The notes below the pieces were generated by a model. It was not told the origin of the DNA. It saw only the letters and a list, made by a program, of their open reading frames with translations, and searched no databases. Below are positions 46,808 to 55,786 of a stretch of DNA of 64,000 bases, one piece after another. Source of the stretch: Streptococcus sanguinis SK355 (GTDB lineage Bacteria; Bacillota; Bacilli; Lactobacillales; Streptococcaceae); the NCBI RefSeq assembly GCF_000212855.1, contig NZ_GL890993.1:1744897-1808896 (forward strand). Reading direction: 5' to 3'. A program made the translations under genes and the position numbers. Within the stretch, counting starts at the first letter, position 1. Every line of letters begins with the position of its first letter.

Positions 46808-47335
46808 CTACTCCTTTTCTTTTAAAAGCTTGATTGGTTTAGCTTGCTTGTCTAAGGACTTTTGCAGCCAAACAATGTCATGCCAACGTTCGAATTTATA
46901 GCCAATTTTAGGGAAATGTGCTACCTGCTCATAACCTCGCTTAGTATGAAAAGCAATGCTAGCTTCGTTTGGCAGAGAAATACAGGCTAGAAAATGCATA
47001 TATCCCATCTGATCTAACAGGTCTTCGAGCTTATCATAAAGCTTGCTGCCGACTCCTTTTCCTCGAGCATCTTGACTGACATAGACTGATAATTCTACTG
47101 CCCAATCATAAGCTGCACGCGCATAATAAGTCGAAGCGTAAGCATAACCTAAGACTACACCATCTTCTTCCGCTACCAGATAAGGATATTTTTCCAATGT
47201 TTTCCCAATCCTAGTTCCAAAATCCTCAATGGTCGGTACTTCATATTCAAAAGTGATGGCTGTATTTTCTACATAAGGCGCGTAAATATCTAACAAGGCT
47301 CTGGCATCTGATGGCTTAGCAAATCTGATATCCAT
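46808..47335 (-). CDS. GNAT acetyltransferase, phosphinothricin/methionine-sulfoximine type
   Basis: A 175-residue GNAT enzyme: IRFAKPSDARALLDIYAPYV, TAITFEYEVPTIEDF and the acetyl-CoA loop QDARGKGVGSKLYDKL match the Pat/YwnH subgroup. These acetylate phosphinothricin-like or methionine sulfone/sulfoximine amines and probably other small amino acids. It is the first gene of the four-gene minus-strand unit ending at 45016. The C terminus has a lysine-rich tail beyond the fold. Confidence 0.88.
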   Translation of the reverse strand: MDIRFAKPSDARALLDIYAPYVENTAITFEYEVPTIEDFGTRIGKTLEKYPYLVAEEDGVVLGYAYASTYYARAAYDWAVELSVYVSQDARGKGVGSKLYDKLEDLLDQMGYMHFLACISLPNEASIAFHTKRGYEQVAHFPKIGYKFERWHDIVWLQKSLDKQAKPIKLLKEKE

Positions 47336-47406
47336 AATGACTCCACATTCTCCGTATTTTCATTATTATACCAAAAAAGACTCGTAAAGAGCCTTTTAAA
47401 CCAAGA

Positions 47407-49077
47407 TTAAAATAGACCAATCACTGTGCCGTCTGCTGCAACGTCCATATTGAGTGCCGCAGGACGTTTTGGCAATCCTGGCATGGTCATGACATCTCCT
47501 GTCAAAGCCACGATAAAGCCTGCCCCAAGTTTTGGTACCAATTCACGAATGGTAATTTCGAAATTTTCTGGCGCGCCCAGAGCAGCAGGATTGTCTGAAA
47601 AGCTATACTGTGTTTTAGCCATGCAGATTGGTAGTTTGTCCCAGCCGTTTTTGACAATTTCTCGAATTTGAGTCTGCGCTTTTTTCTCAAAGTTCACTTT
47701 TGAACCACGATAGATTTCTCTGACAATTTTCTCGATTTTTTCTTCAATAGATAAATCATTGTCATAGAGGCGAGTGTAATGAGCAGGTTCTTCATTAATG
47801 GTTTTGACTACAGTCTCAGCCAGAGACACACCACCTTCGGCACCATCAGCCCAGACACTGGCTAACTCAACTGGTACATTGATTTCTGCACAGAGTTCCT
47901 TAAGAGTAGCAATTTCAGCTTCCGTATCTGAAACAAATTCATTGATGGCTACTACCACTGGAATACCGAACTTACGGATATTTTCAACATGCCGCTTGAG
48001 ATTAGCAAAACCAGCTCGGATCGCCTCAACATTCTCTTCTGTAAGTGCATCCTTAGCTACTCCACCATTCATCTTGAGGGCGCGCAAGGTCGCAACAATC
48101 ACTACTGCATCTGGAGAAGTTGGTAAGTTTGGTGTTTTAATATCTAAGAATTTTTCAGCACCAAGGTCCGCACCAAATCCTGCTTCTGTCACTGTATAAT
48201 CGGCCAAGCGCAGCGCTGTGCTAGTCGCTAAAACAGAACTACAGCCATGGGCGATATTGGCAAAAGGTCCGCCATGAACAAAGGCTGGTGTCCCGTAAAT
48301 AGTCTGAACTAGATTTGGCTTAATCGCATCTTTCAAGACCAAAGCCAAGGCTCCTTCTACCTCAAGGTCACGAACATAGACTGGTGTACGGTCATAGCGA
48401 TAACCGATGACAATGTTAGCCAAGTGCTTCTTCAAATCTTCAATATCCGTAGCTAGGCAAAGAATCGCCATAATTTCAGAGGCAACCGTGATATCAAAAC
48501 CATCTTCCCGCGGAATACCGTTGAGCGGACTGCCTAAGCCGACAGTCACATGGCGCAGTGCTCGGTCATTTAGGTCAACTACCCGCTTCCAGATAATACG
48601 ACGCTGATCGATACCCAAAGCATTTCCCTGATGAAGATGATTATCGATAAGAGCTGATAGGGCATTATTGGCAGTCGTGATGGCATGCATATCACCAGTA
48701 AAATGCAAGTTGATATCTTCCATCGGTAAAACTTGCGCGTGACCGCCGCCGGCTGCTCCCCCTTTGATGCCCATAACCGGCCCCAAAGATGGTTCGCGGA
48801 TGGCAATCATAGTTTTCTTGCCAATCTTGTTAAGCGCGTCAGCCAGTCCAATGGTAATGGTAGATTTGCCTTCTCCAGCTGGAGTTGGATTGATCGCTGT
48901 TACCAAAATCAGTTTCCCAACAGGATTTTTTTCAACCTCACGAATTTTATCAAAGCTGAGCTTAGCCTTATGCTTACCATATAATTCCAAGTCGTCATAG
49001 TTGATGCCAACTTTTTTCACTACATCAACAATAGGCTGCAATTCAACACTTTGAGCAATTTCAATATCTGTTTTCAT
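47407..49077 (-). CDS. fhs: Formate-tetrahydrofolate ligase
   Basis: A 556-residue ligase that makes 10-formyl-THF from formate, THF and ATP for purine synthesis and initiator tRNA formylation. The P-loop is [38 protein letters not shown] and [13 protein letters not shown] are unmistakable. I start at ATG 49077 with AGAGGAGTTCTTG; an earlier frame start adds six residues. It is divergent from coaB, with an extended -10 promoter about 30 bases upstream. Confidence 0.97.
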   Translation of the reverse strand: MKTDIEIAQSVELQPIVDVVKKVGINYDDLELYGKHKAKLSFDKIREVEKNPVGKLILVTAINPTPAGEGKSTITIGLADALNKIGKKTMIAIREPSLGPVMGIKGGAAGGGHAQVLPMEDINLHFTGDMHAITTANNALSALIDNHLHQGNALGIDQRRIIWKRVVDLNDRALRHVTVGLGSPLNGIPREDGFDITVASEIMAILCLATDIEDLKKHLANIVIGYRYDRTPVYVRDLEVEGALALVLKDAIKPNLVQTIYGTPAFVHGGPFANIAHGCSSVLATSTALRLADYTVTEAGFGADLGAEKFLDIKTPNLPTSPDAVVIVATLRALKMNGGVAKDALTEENVEAIRAGFANLKRHVENIRKFGIPVVVAINEFVSDTEAEIATLKELCAEINVPVELASVWADGAEGGVSLAETVVKTINEEPAHYTRLYDNDLSIEEKIEKIVREIYRGSKVNFEKKAQTQIREIVKNGWDKLPICMAKTQYSFSDNPAALGAPENFEITIRELVPKLGAGFIVALTGDVMTMPGLPKRPAALNMDVAADGTVIGLF

Positions 49078-49106
49078 CAAGAACTCCTCTGTCAATTAAT
49101 ATAAAG

Positions 49107-49115
49107 ATTATAACA
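49107..49115 (-). promoter_or_regulatory. Extended -10 promoter of fhs
   Basis: On the minus strand TGT precedes a consensus TATAAT (49107-49112). A further imperfect hairpin (AGAGC/GCTCT) lies at about 49120-49147. No THF riboswitch is seen in the 195-base gap to coaB. Confidence 0.55.
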
Positions 49116-49278
49116 AAAAAGAGCAAAATCTACATGATTCAGCTCTAAAAAGATTTTAATGTTCGGAAAAAAGGAAAGTTAAGAAAATTATATTCTCTAA
49201 AATATAAGATTTCAGAGAGTTATTTTCCGCTGTGACACTCTGCAATTAGAATTATTTTACTAAATTTCTTTTTTCTTG

Positions 49279-49284
49279 TAAAAT
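49279..49284 (+). promoter_or_regulatory. -10 box six bases before coaB, predicted leaderless start
   Basis: TAAAAT ends exactly six bases before the coaB ATG at 49291, so the first transcribed base would be the A of the start codon. A weak TTTTAC at 49255-49260 may be the -35 box. No ribosome site is present. Confidence 0.6.
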
Positions 49285-49290
49285 AGTTCT

Positions 49291-49974
49291 ATGAACATAT
49301 TGATTACTTCTGGCGGGACCAGCGAGAAAATCGACCGTGTCCGCTCTATTACCAATCATTCGACAGGCCGGCTTGGCAAAATCATAACTGAAACTTTCCT
49401 AGACAAGGGCGATCAGGTGACTCTGGTGACGACTCCCATGGCTGTCCGCCCTGCAGCTCATCCCAATCTTACCATTGTCCAGATTGAAAATGTTGCAGAA
49501 CTGCTTGAAAGCTTGGAGCCACTCGTTCACACACATGATGTACTGATTCATGCAATGGCAGTCTCTGACTATACTCCCGTCTACATGACTGGTTTGGAAG
49601 CTGTAGCAGCTAGCTCTGATATGACTGAATTTCTGGATAAGACTAACTCAGAAAGCAAGATTTCTTCTCAGGATGATGTTCAAGTTCTTTTTCTCAAAAA
49701 GACACCGAAAATCATCAGTCTGATAAAAAAATGGAATCCGCACATTCGCTTGATTGGCTTTAAACTCTTGGTCGATGTTTCTAAGGAAGAGCTACTCAAG
49801 ACCGCACGAGCCAGTCTCATAAAAAATCAGGCTGAAATCATTGTTGCCAACGATTTGACAGAGATTTCTAATCAGGAGCACAAAGCCTATCTTGTCGGAA
49901 ATGATACTGTAACCCGATCTCAATCCAAAGAAGAAATTGCTCAGCTCCTCTACCTGCATATCCATAGTCCATAA
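49291..49974 (+). CDS. coaB: Phosphopantothenate-cysteine ligase
   Basis: A 227-residue enzyme that joins 4'-phosphopantothenate to cysteine in coenzyme A synthesis. ITSGGTSEKIDRVRSITNHSTG is the nucleotide-binding start; IGFKLLVDVSKEEL and IVANDLTEI follow. In most bacteria it is fused to CoaC; streptococci have separate genes in this order. No Shine-Dalgarno sequence precedes the ATG. CoaC starts a few bases after the stop, using AAGGAGG. Confidence 0.95.
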   Translation: MNILITSGGTSEKIDRVRSITNHSTGRLGKIITETFLDKGDQVTLVTTPMAVRPAAHPNLTIVQIENVAELLESLEPLVHTHDVLIHAMAVSDYTPVYMTGLEAVAASSDMTEFLDKTNSESKISSQDDVQVLFLKKTPKIISLIKKWNPHIRLIGFKLLVDVSKEELLKTARASLIKNQAEIIVANDLTEISNQEHKAYLVGNDTVTRSQSKEEIAQLLYLHIHSP

Positions 49975-49985
49975 GGAGGTAAATG

Positions 49986-50537
49986 ATGACACAGATTACC
50001 TTAGCCGTCAGTGGCAGCATATCAGCTTACAAGGCTGCTGACATCACCAGTCGTCTAAAGAAAGAGAACTTTGAAGTTGCTGTCCTCATGACAGAGGCAG
50101 CGACAGAATTTATCACACCGCTGACTCTACAAGTCTTGTCACAAAGGTCAGTTGCAATTGATATTATGCAAGAACCTGACCCTAGCAAGGTCAATCACAT
50201 TGACATCGCTAAAGAGTCTGACCTCTTTCTGCTTGCGCCTGCAACAGCCAATACCATCGCTAAATTAGCTAACGGCTTAGCTGATAATATGGTGACAGCT
50301 ACTGCCCTGGCTCTGCCACCTCATACGAAGAAAGTTTTAGCTCCAGCTATGAACACTAAGATGTTTGAAAATCCACTAACCCAGCACAATTTGGAGCGTC
50401 TGCAGCGTTTTGGATGGAAGATTATCCAACCACGCGAAGCTGTTCTAGCCTGTGGCGATCAGGGGACAGGTGCTCTAGCTGAGATTGATACAATTATTGA
50501 TACAGTAAAGGAACTTATTTATGAAAAAACAGTCTAA
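49986..50537 (+). CDS. coaC: Phosphopantothenoylcysteine decarboxylase
   Basis: A 183-residue flavoprotein that decarboxylates phosphopantothenoylcysteine. LAVSGSISAYKAADITSRLK binds FMN, the PASANT-like motif reads APATANTIAKLANG, and the substrate clamp with its Cys lies in VLACGDQGTGALAE. Of two adjacent ATGs I choose 49986, six bases from GGAGG. Its 3' end overlaps the ECF S-component gene by 17 bases. Confidence 0.95.
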   Translation: MTQITLAVSGSISAYKAADITSRLKKENFEVAVLMTEAATEFITPLTLQVLSQRSVAIDIMQEPDPSKVNHIDIAKESDLFLLAPATANTIAKLANGLADNMVTATALALPPHTKKVLAPAMNTKMFENPLTQHNLERLQRFGWKIIQPREAVLACGDQGTGALAEIDTIIDTVKELIYEKTV

Positions 50538-51084
50538 AATTGCTCAAATTGCTATTTTCTTTGCCATTATGTTGGTACTGCACCTACTCAGCTCAGTCAT
50601 TTTCAACTTACTTCCAGTACCGATTAAACCTACGATTATTCACATTCCAGTGATTATCGCCAGTATCCTCTATGGCCCTAAAGTCGGAGCTGTTTTAGGT
50701 GGCCTTATGGGATGTATCAGCGTTGTTACCAATACCTTGGTGCTGCTGCCCACCAGCTATCTCTTTAGCCCTTTTGTGCCAAATGGAAGCCTTTCTTCGC
50801 TTCTTGTTGCCATGGTGCCTCGGATTCTCATCGGTATCACTCCTTATTTCGTATATAAAGCTATGAAAAATAAGGCTGGCTTGATTGTGGCAGGTTCCGT
50901 TGGTTCTGCCACTAATACCATCTTCGTCTTGGGCGGTATCTTCTTTCTCTTTGCAAATGTTTATCAAGGAGATATCAAAGCACTTCTGGCTGTGATTCTA
51001 TCAGCAAATTCCATTGCCGAGTTAATCATTTCTGCAATTTTGACAGCAACTATCATCCCTGCACTTGAAAAAGCTAAAAAATGA
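50521..51084 (+). CDS. ECF transporter S component, probably pantothenate-related
   Basis: A 187-residue membrane protein with six hydrophobic helices and the Ala/Gly-rich first helices of ECF S components (IAIFFAIMLVLHLLSSVIF, GAVLGGLMGCISVV). S components bind a vitamin and share an energising module encoded elsewhere. Overlap with coaC suggests a coenzyme A precursor such as pantothenate as substrate; that is inference from context. A terminator follows. Confidence 0.85.
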   Translation: MKKQSKIAQIAIFFAIMLVLHLLSSVIFNLLPVPIKPTIIHIPVIIASILYGPKVGAVLGGLMGCISVVTNTLVLLPTSYLFSPFVPNGSLSSLLVAMVPRILIGITPYFVYKAMKNKAGLIVAGSVGSATNTIFVLGGIFFLFANVYQGDIKALLAVILSANSIAELIISAILTATIIPALEKAKK

Positions 51085-51101
51085 TGATGATTTAGCTTTC
51101 C

Positions 51102-51128
51102 AGACCAAGCCTTGCTTTGGTCTTTTTT
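51102..51128 (+). terminator. Intrinsic terminator of the coaBC operon
   Basis: AGACCAA (51102-51108) pairs with TTGGTCT (51117-51123), followed by TTTTTT. Confidence 0.82.
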
Positions 51129-51208
51129 ATACTGCAATTCAGCTCTAATATTCTGAAACCCTTGAAACGATAGCTTGAAAAGTATTTCATCGTTTTCTGG
51201 GTAACCTC

Positions 51209-51237
51209 TTTCAAAATTAATCAAAATATGCTACAAT
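51209..51237 (+). promoter_or_regulatory. Promoter of the phosphoglucomutase gene
   Basis: TTTCAA (51209-51214), 17 bases, then TACAAT (51232-51237) preceded by TGC as extended -10. The leader is about 75 bases and has no obvious fold. Confidence 0.68.
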
Positions 51238-51320
51238 GAAAGCGATTAAGAAAATTTAAGAGCAGGATTTTTTACTAAAATTTCCATCTCTTCATTTCAA
51301 AAATAAAGGAGACTCAACCT

Positions 51321-53039
51321 ATGACTTATCAAGATAACTTCAAAAAATGGCTTGATTATGCTGAACTTCCTGACTATCTTCGCGAAGACTTGAATAGTAT
51401 GGACGAAAAAACTAAGGAAGATGCCTTTTACACCAATCTTGAGTTTGGTACTGCTGGTATGCGTGGTTTAATTGGCGCTGGTACCAACCGTATTAATATT
51501 TATGTTGTCCGTCAGGCAACCGAAGGTTTGGCTCGCTTGATTGAAGAAAAAGGTGATGAGTTCAAAAAACGCGGTGTTGCGATTGCTTACGACTCCCGTC
51601 ATTTCTCACCAGAATTTGCCTTTGAATCTGCTGCTGTTTTAGCTAAGCACGGCATCAAGTCCTATGTCTTTGAAAGTCTGCGCCCAACTCCGGAACTTTC
51701 ATTTGCGGTACGTCATTTAGGAACTTTTGCTGGTATCATGATTACGGCCAGCCACAACCCTGCTCCATTTAACGGCTACAAGGTATATGGTGAAGACGGC
51801 GGACAAATGCCTCCGCATGATGCAGATGCATTGACTGACTACATCCGTGCTATTGAAAATCCTTTTGCTATTGAGGTCGCTGACGTTGAAGCTGAAAAAG
51901 CTTCTGGTTTGATTGAAGTGATTGGCGATGCTATTGATGCTGAATACCTCAAGGAAGTTAAAGATGTCAATATCAACCAAAAACTGATTAATGAATACGG
52001 TAAGGACATGAAAATTGTCTACACTCCTCTGCACGGTACTGGTGAAATGTTGGCTCGTCGCGCTTTGGCTCAAGCAGGATTTGATTCTGTAGAAGTTGTT
52101 GAAGCTCAAGCTGTAGCTGATCCAGACTTCTCTACTGTTAAGTCTCCAAACCCTGAAAGCCAAGCAGCCTTTGCCTTGGCTGAGGAATTAGGTCGTAAGG
52201 TTGGTGCAGATGTCTTGGTTGCAACTGACCCAGATGCTGACCGTGTCGGTGTAGAAGTTCTGCAAAAAGACGGCAGCTATCTCAACCTTTCAGGTAACCA
52301 AATCGGAGCCATTATGGCTAAGTACATCTTGGAAGCTCATAAGAGTGCTGGAACTCTGCCAGCTAACGCAGCTCTCTGCAAGTCTATCGTTTCTACTGAC
52401 TTGGTGACTAAGATTGCTGAAAGCTACGGCGCAACCATGTTCAATGTCTTGACTGGTTTCAAATTCATCGCTGAAAAGATTCAAGAATTCGAAGAAAAGC
52501 ACAACCACACCTACATGATGGGATTTGAAGAAAGCTTCGGCTATCTGATCAAGCCATTTGTACGTGATAAAGACGCTATCCAAGCTGTTTTGGTCGTGGC
52601 TGAGCTTGCTGCCTACTACCGCTCACGTGGCTTGACTCTGGCTGACGGTATTGAAGAAATCTACAAAGAGTACGGTTACTTTGCTGAAAAGACTATCTCT
52701 GTAACCCTGTCCGGTGTTGATGGAGCTGAGCAAATCAAGTCTATCATGGCTAAGTTCCGTGACAATGGTCCAAAAGATTTCAACGCTACTGCTATTTCTG
52801 TTACTGAAGACTTTAAGGCTCAGACTTCTACCGCCGCAGACGGTACTGTTACAGCTCTGACAACTCCTCCAAGCGATGTGCTGAAATACACTTTGGATGA
52901 TGGTTCATGGATTGCTGTTCGCCCATCTGGAACAGAACCAAAAATCAAGTTCTACATTGCCGTTGTCGGTGATAGCAATGAAGACGCTCAAGCAAAAATT
53001 GCTGCTATTGAAGCAGAGATTAATGCCTTTATCAAGTAA
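51321..53039 (+). CDS. pgm: Phosphoglucomutase
   Basis: A 572-residue alpha-D-phosphohexomutase that interconverts glucose 1- and 6-phosphate, feeding capsule, teichoic acid and glycogen precursors. The phosphoserine is in IMITASHNPAPFNGYKVYG, the metal loop in ATDPDADRVG, sugar specificity in GFEESFGYL and the phosphate site in VRPSGTEPKIKFY. AAAGGAGACTCAACC precedes the ATG. Codon use is strongly biased, suggesting high expression. Confidence 0.96.
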   Translation: MTYQDNFKKWLDYAELPDYLREDLNSMDEKTKEDAFYTNLEFGTAGMRGLIGAGTNRINIYVVRQATEGLARLIEEKGDEFKKRGVAIAYDSRHFSPEFAFESAAVLAKHGIKSYVFESLRPTPELSFAVRHLGTFAGIMITASHNPAPFNGYKVYGEDGGQMPPHDADALTDYIRAIENPFAIEVADVEAEKASGLIEVIGDAIDAEYLKEVKDVNINQKLINEYGKDMKIVYTPLHGTGEMLARRALAQAGFDSVEVVEAQAVADPDFSTVKSPNPESQAAFALAEELGRKVGADVLVATDPDADRVGVEVLQKDGSYLNLSGNQIGAIMAKYILEAHKSAGTLPANAALCKSIVSTDLVTKIAESYGATMFNVLTGFKFIAEKIQEFEEKHNHTYMMGFEESFGYLIKPFVRDKDAIQAVLVVAELAAYYRSRGLTLADGIEEIYKEYGYFAEKTISVTLSGVDGAEQIKSIMAKFRDNGPKDFNATAISVTEDFKAQTSTAADGTVTALTTPPSDVLKYTLDDGSWIAVRPSGTEPKIKFYIAVVGDSNEDAQAKIAAIEAEINAFIK

Positions 53040-53061
53040 AATAACACTATCAACCAATCAA

Positions 53062-53093
53062 CCAGAGAATGAACTTCACATTCTCTGGCTTTT
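53062..53093 (+). terminator. Intrinsic terminator of pgm
   Basis: CCAGAGAATG (53062-53071) and CATTCTCTGG (53079-53088) form a perfect ten-base stem followed by CTTTT. Confidence 0.87.
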
Positions 53094-53163
53094 CGTTTCC
53101 AAATCAAGCATTTTTCTGCTTTTTATGGCATACTAGTTTTATCAAAAGAAATGAGGATTATTT

Positions 53164-53511
53164 ATGGAACAATTTGCTCAAAATATTAAAGACTTAGAAG
53201 TCACAACTGTTGACCGTGCTCGTCAAGCTATTGCCGACAAAGAGACTGCAAATTTCTTCGTAGGTCGTAAAACTTGCCCTTACTGCCGTAAGTTCGCTGC
53301 TACTCTTGCTGGCGTTGTCACTGATACTAAGGCGCATATTTTCTTTATCAATAGCGAAGAAGCCAGCGAATTAGAGAAACTGCAAGCCTTCCGCTCTGAA
53401 TACAGCATTCCGACGGTTCCTGGTTTTGTTCATGTTCAAGACGGCCAAGTATCTGTTCGTTGTGATTCTTCTATGACTGCAGATGAGATTAAAGCTTTTG
53501 CAAACTTATAA
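53164..53511 (+). CDS. Thioredoxin-like protein (bacteriocin transport accessory type)
   Basis: A 115-residue thioredoxin-fold protein with the CPYC active site in GRKTCPYCRKFAATL and cis-Pro in SIPTVPGFVH. It matches the family called bacteriocin transport accessory protein in lactic acid bacteria. No bacteriocin gene is near, so the name should not be taken as function. There is no signal peptide, so it works in the cytosol. It has its own terminator shared with mutY. Confidence 0.85.
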   Translation: MEQFAQNIKDLEVTTVDRARQAIADKETANFFVGRKTCPYCRKFAATLAGVVTDTKAHIFFINSEEASELEKLQAFRSEYSIPTVPGFVHVQDGQVSVRCDSSMTADEIKAFANL

Positions 53512-53525
53512 AATTGATTCAATTC

Positions 53526-53560
53526 AAAAATCTGAGACAAAAAGAGTCTCAGATTTTTTT
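53526..53560. terminator. Bidirectional terminator between thioredoxin-like gene and mutY
   Basis: AAAAATCTGAGAC (53526-53538) and GTCTCAGATTTTT (53546-53558) form a perfect 13-base stem with A and T tails on either side. Confidence 0.92.
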
Positions 53561-53562
53561 TA

Positions 53563-54720
53563 CTAATTTTTAACTTCCTGAAAAGCTTCCCACATCTTCT
53601 GCTGGGGTTTGGCAAAGGGGTAATTGGCAAAGTCTTCTGGATGAAGCCACAAGACTTCTCCATCAGCTGCGTGCTGGCTATCTTTAACTCGGCCATAAGC
53701 CAGCTGGATATGCCACTTACGATGGCTGAAGATATGTTGCACTTTTGAAAAGGACTGCTGCTGCCAATCAACAATCAAATCATAATCCTGCTCAAAGCTT
53801 TCTTGAGGAGACAGATCCAGACTGGGCTGATTTTCTGCCACCTCAAAGAGTGACATCTGATTTTCAGTTTGAAATTCCTCGATTTCAATCAAGGGAAAAT
53901 GCCAAAAACCTGATAACAAGCCAGCAGCCTCATTCTTTTCAAGTAAGAACTGTCCCTGTTCGTTTTCGATAATCAAGCCCTGAAGATAGACCGGAACTGG
54001 CTTCTTTTTAGGTGCTTTGATTGGATATTTATCCATAGTTCCGTGTAAATAGGCTGCGCTGAACTCTTTTACAGGACTGTCTTCTGGACGAGGATTAACA
54101 GGAGCTTCGATATCTGACCCCAGATCCATCAGCGCTTGATTAAAATCTCCGGGTCTGTCTGGATCAATCAGAATCTCCATCATGGCTTGAAAGACCTTAC
54201 GATTGCTGGGTTGGCCAATATCTAAATCAACTTCAAACAAGCGACTAAGCACCCGCATGACATTGCCATCTACTGCCGGCTCAGCTAAGCCAAAGGCAAT
54301 ACTAGCAATGGCACCAGCCGTATAAGGTCCAATCCCTTTGAGACTAACAATTCTTTCATAGCTATCAGGAAATTTTCCAGCGAAATCCGTCATTATCTGC
54401 TGGGCTGCTTTTTGCATATTTCTCACACGCGAATAATATCCCAACCCTTCCCAAGCCTTGAGCAGTCTATCCTCTGGCGCCTGCGCTAAATCAGCTACAG
54501 TCGGGAACCAGTTAAGAAAACGCTCGTAGTAAGGAATCACAGTGTCCACCCGAGTCTGCTGCAGCATAATCTCAGAAACCCAGATATGATAAGGATTATT
54601 TGTTCTGCGCCAAGGTAGATCACGTTTATTTTCATCATACCAAGTCAATAATTTCTCTCTAAAAGAGGCGATTTTATCTGCCTCCCACATCTCAATTCCG
54701 TATTTTTTCAAATCTAACAT
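53563..54720 (-). CDS. mutY: Adenine DNA glycosylase MutY without iron-sulfur cysteines
   Basis: This 385-residue glycosylase removes A mispaired with 8-oxoguanine. The N-terminal helix-hairpin-helix (SLKGIGPYTAGAIASIAFG), catalytic Glu in LPWRR/QQTRVDTVIPYYE context and Asp in VDGNVMRVLSR are present, as is the C-terminal NUDT1-like domain. The four cysteines of the [4Fe-4S] loop are absent: NQALMDLGSDIEAPVNPRPE and EDSPVKEFSAAY have none. Clusterless MutY proteins are known from Lactobacillales. I start at ATG 54720, six bases from a TATACT box. Confidence 0.94.
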   Translation of the reverse strand: MLDLKKYGIEMWEADKIASFREKLLTWYDENKRDLPWRRTNNPYHIWVSEIMLQQTRVDTVIPYYERFLNWFPTVADLAQAPEDRLLKAWEGLGYYSRVRNMQKAAQQIMTDFAGKFPDSYERIVSLKGIGPYTAGAIASIAFGLAEPAVDGNVMRVLSRLFEVDLDIGQPSNRKVFQAMMEILIDPDRPGDFNQALMDLGSDIEAPVNPRPEDSPVKEFSAAYLHGTMDKYPIKAPKKKPVPVYLQGLIIENEQGQFLLEKNEAAGLLSGFWHFPLIEIEEFQTENQMSLFEVAENQPSLDLSPQESFEQDYDLIVDWQQQSFSKVQHIFSHRKWHIQLAYGRVKDSQHAADGEVLWLHPEDFANYPFAKPQQKMWEAFQEVKN

Positions 54721-54726
54721 AAATCT

Positions 54727-54735
54727 AGTATAGCA
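54727..54735 (-). promoter_or_regulatory. Extended -10 promoter, predicted leaderless start of mutY
   Basis: On the minus strand TGC precedes TATACT (54727-54732), and six bases later comes the ATG. The first transcribed base would be the A of the start codon. No ribosome site exists. Confidence 0.65.
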
Positions 54736-54744
54736 TAAGGCAAG

Positions 54745-54769
54745 AAAAATAGGAGAGCTTACGCCCTCC
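54745..54769 (-). terminator. Intrinsic terminator of pta
   Basis: On the minus strand GGAGGGC pairs with GCTCTCC (plus 54763-54769 and 54752-54758), followed by TATTTTTC. It isolates mutY from the upstream operon. Confidence 0.75.
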
Positions 54770-54785
54770 AATCACTTCCTATCGT

Positions 54786-55763
54786 TTAATAATGGCCGAC
54801 AGCCTGACTGGCTGTAATCAAAGTCAGCTTATAAACATCATCCGCATTACATCCTCGGGAAAGGTCATTAACTGGATGGTTAAGCCCCTGCAGGATAGGT
54901 CCTACTGCTGAAAATCCGCCCAAACGCTCTGCCATTTTGTAGCTGATATTTCCAGCTTCGATACTTGGGAAGACAAAGACAGTCGCTTGACCAGCCACAG
55001 GGCTGCCAGGTGCTTTCAGCTCCGCTGTTGCAGGGACAAAAGCTGCATCAAACTGTAATTCACCATCGATAGCCAAGTCCGGACGCATTTCCTGAGCCAG
55101 TTTAGTCGCCTCCACTACCTTATCAACCTTTTCACCGAAACCAGAGCCTTTGGTTGAATAGCTGAGCATGGCAACTTTAGGATCAATACCAAAAATCTGC
55201 GCTGTTAGGGCTGAGTTAACAGCAATCTCCGCCAAAACATTGGCATCTGGATCAATATTGATGGCACAGTCACTGAAAATGTAGCGTTCGTCATCACGCA
55301 CCATGAGGAAAGCTCCTGAAGTACGAGAGACCCAAGGCAGGGTCTTGATGATTTGAAGAGCCGGCCGGACAGTCGCTGCCGTAGAGTGGATTGCTCCTGA
55401 AACCATCCCTTGAACCTTACCAAGGTAAACCAACATAACCCCAAAGTAGTTGACATCTTCTTTGAGCAACTGACGTGCTTCATCTGCAGTGATTTTTCCT
55501 TTACGGCGCTCAACGAATGCTTCTACCAATTCCTCAAAGCAGGAACAGTTTGAAGGATCAATAACCTGATATCCTTCTTTTACTCCCTCAATTTCTAGAT
55601 AAATACGGATTTTATCAGGATTTCCCAAAAGAACTGGTGTAATATCGGTTTCTTTCACCAAACGTTTAGTTGCTTGCAAAATCCGTGGCTCTTCACCCTC
55701 CGGCAAGACAATCTTTACTTCCTTATCCTTCAAGGCTTCACGAATTGAATCAAAAATTTTCAT
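54786..55763 (-). CDS. pta: Phosphate acetyltransferase
   Basis: A 325-residue Pta that exchanges acetyl-CoA and acetyl phosphate in the mixed-acid and pyruvate-oxidase pathways. VSGAIHSTAATVRPALQIIK, MLSYSTKGSG and NDLSRGCNADDVY are hallmarks. It is the short form without the regulatory DRTGG domain. It follows rluD with a 23-base gap, as in pneumococcus. AAAGGAGTTTTAAG precedes the ATG. Confidence 0.96.
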   Translation of the reverse strand: MKIFDSIREALKDKEVKIVLPEGEEPRILQATKRLVKETDITPVLLGNPDKIRIYLEIEGVKEGYQVIDPSNCSCFEELVEAFVERRKGKITADEARQLLKEDVNYFGVMLVYLGKVQGMVSGAIHSTAATVRPALQIIKTLPWVSRTSGAFLMVRDDERYIFSDCAINIDPDANVLAEIAVNSALTAQIFGIDPKVAMLSYSTKGSGFGEKVDKVVEATKLAQEMRPDLAIDGELQFDAAFVPATAELKAPGSPVAGQATVFVFPSIEAGNISYKMAERLGGFSAVGPILQGLNHPVNDLSRGCNADDVYKLTLITASQAVGHY

Positions 55764-55786
55764 GTTTCTTAAAACTCCTTTATCTC

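Noticed and set aside
49096..49290. THF riboswitch between coaB and fhs
   Set aside because: No matching fold; only a short AGAGC/GCTCT hairpin and the two divergent promoters.
51236..51250. CcpA cre site in the pgm leader
   Set aside because: ATGAAAGCGATTAAG matches the first half, but the closing cytosine of the consensus is missing. Too weak to call.
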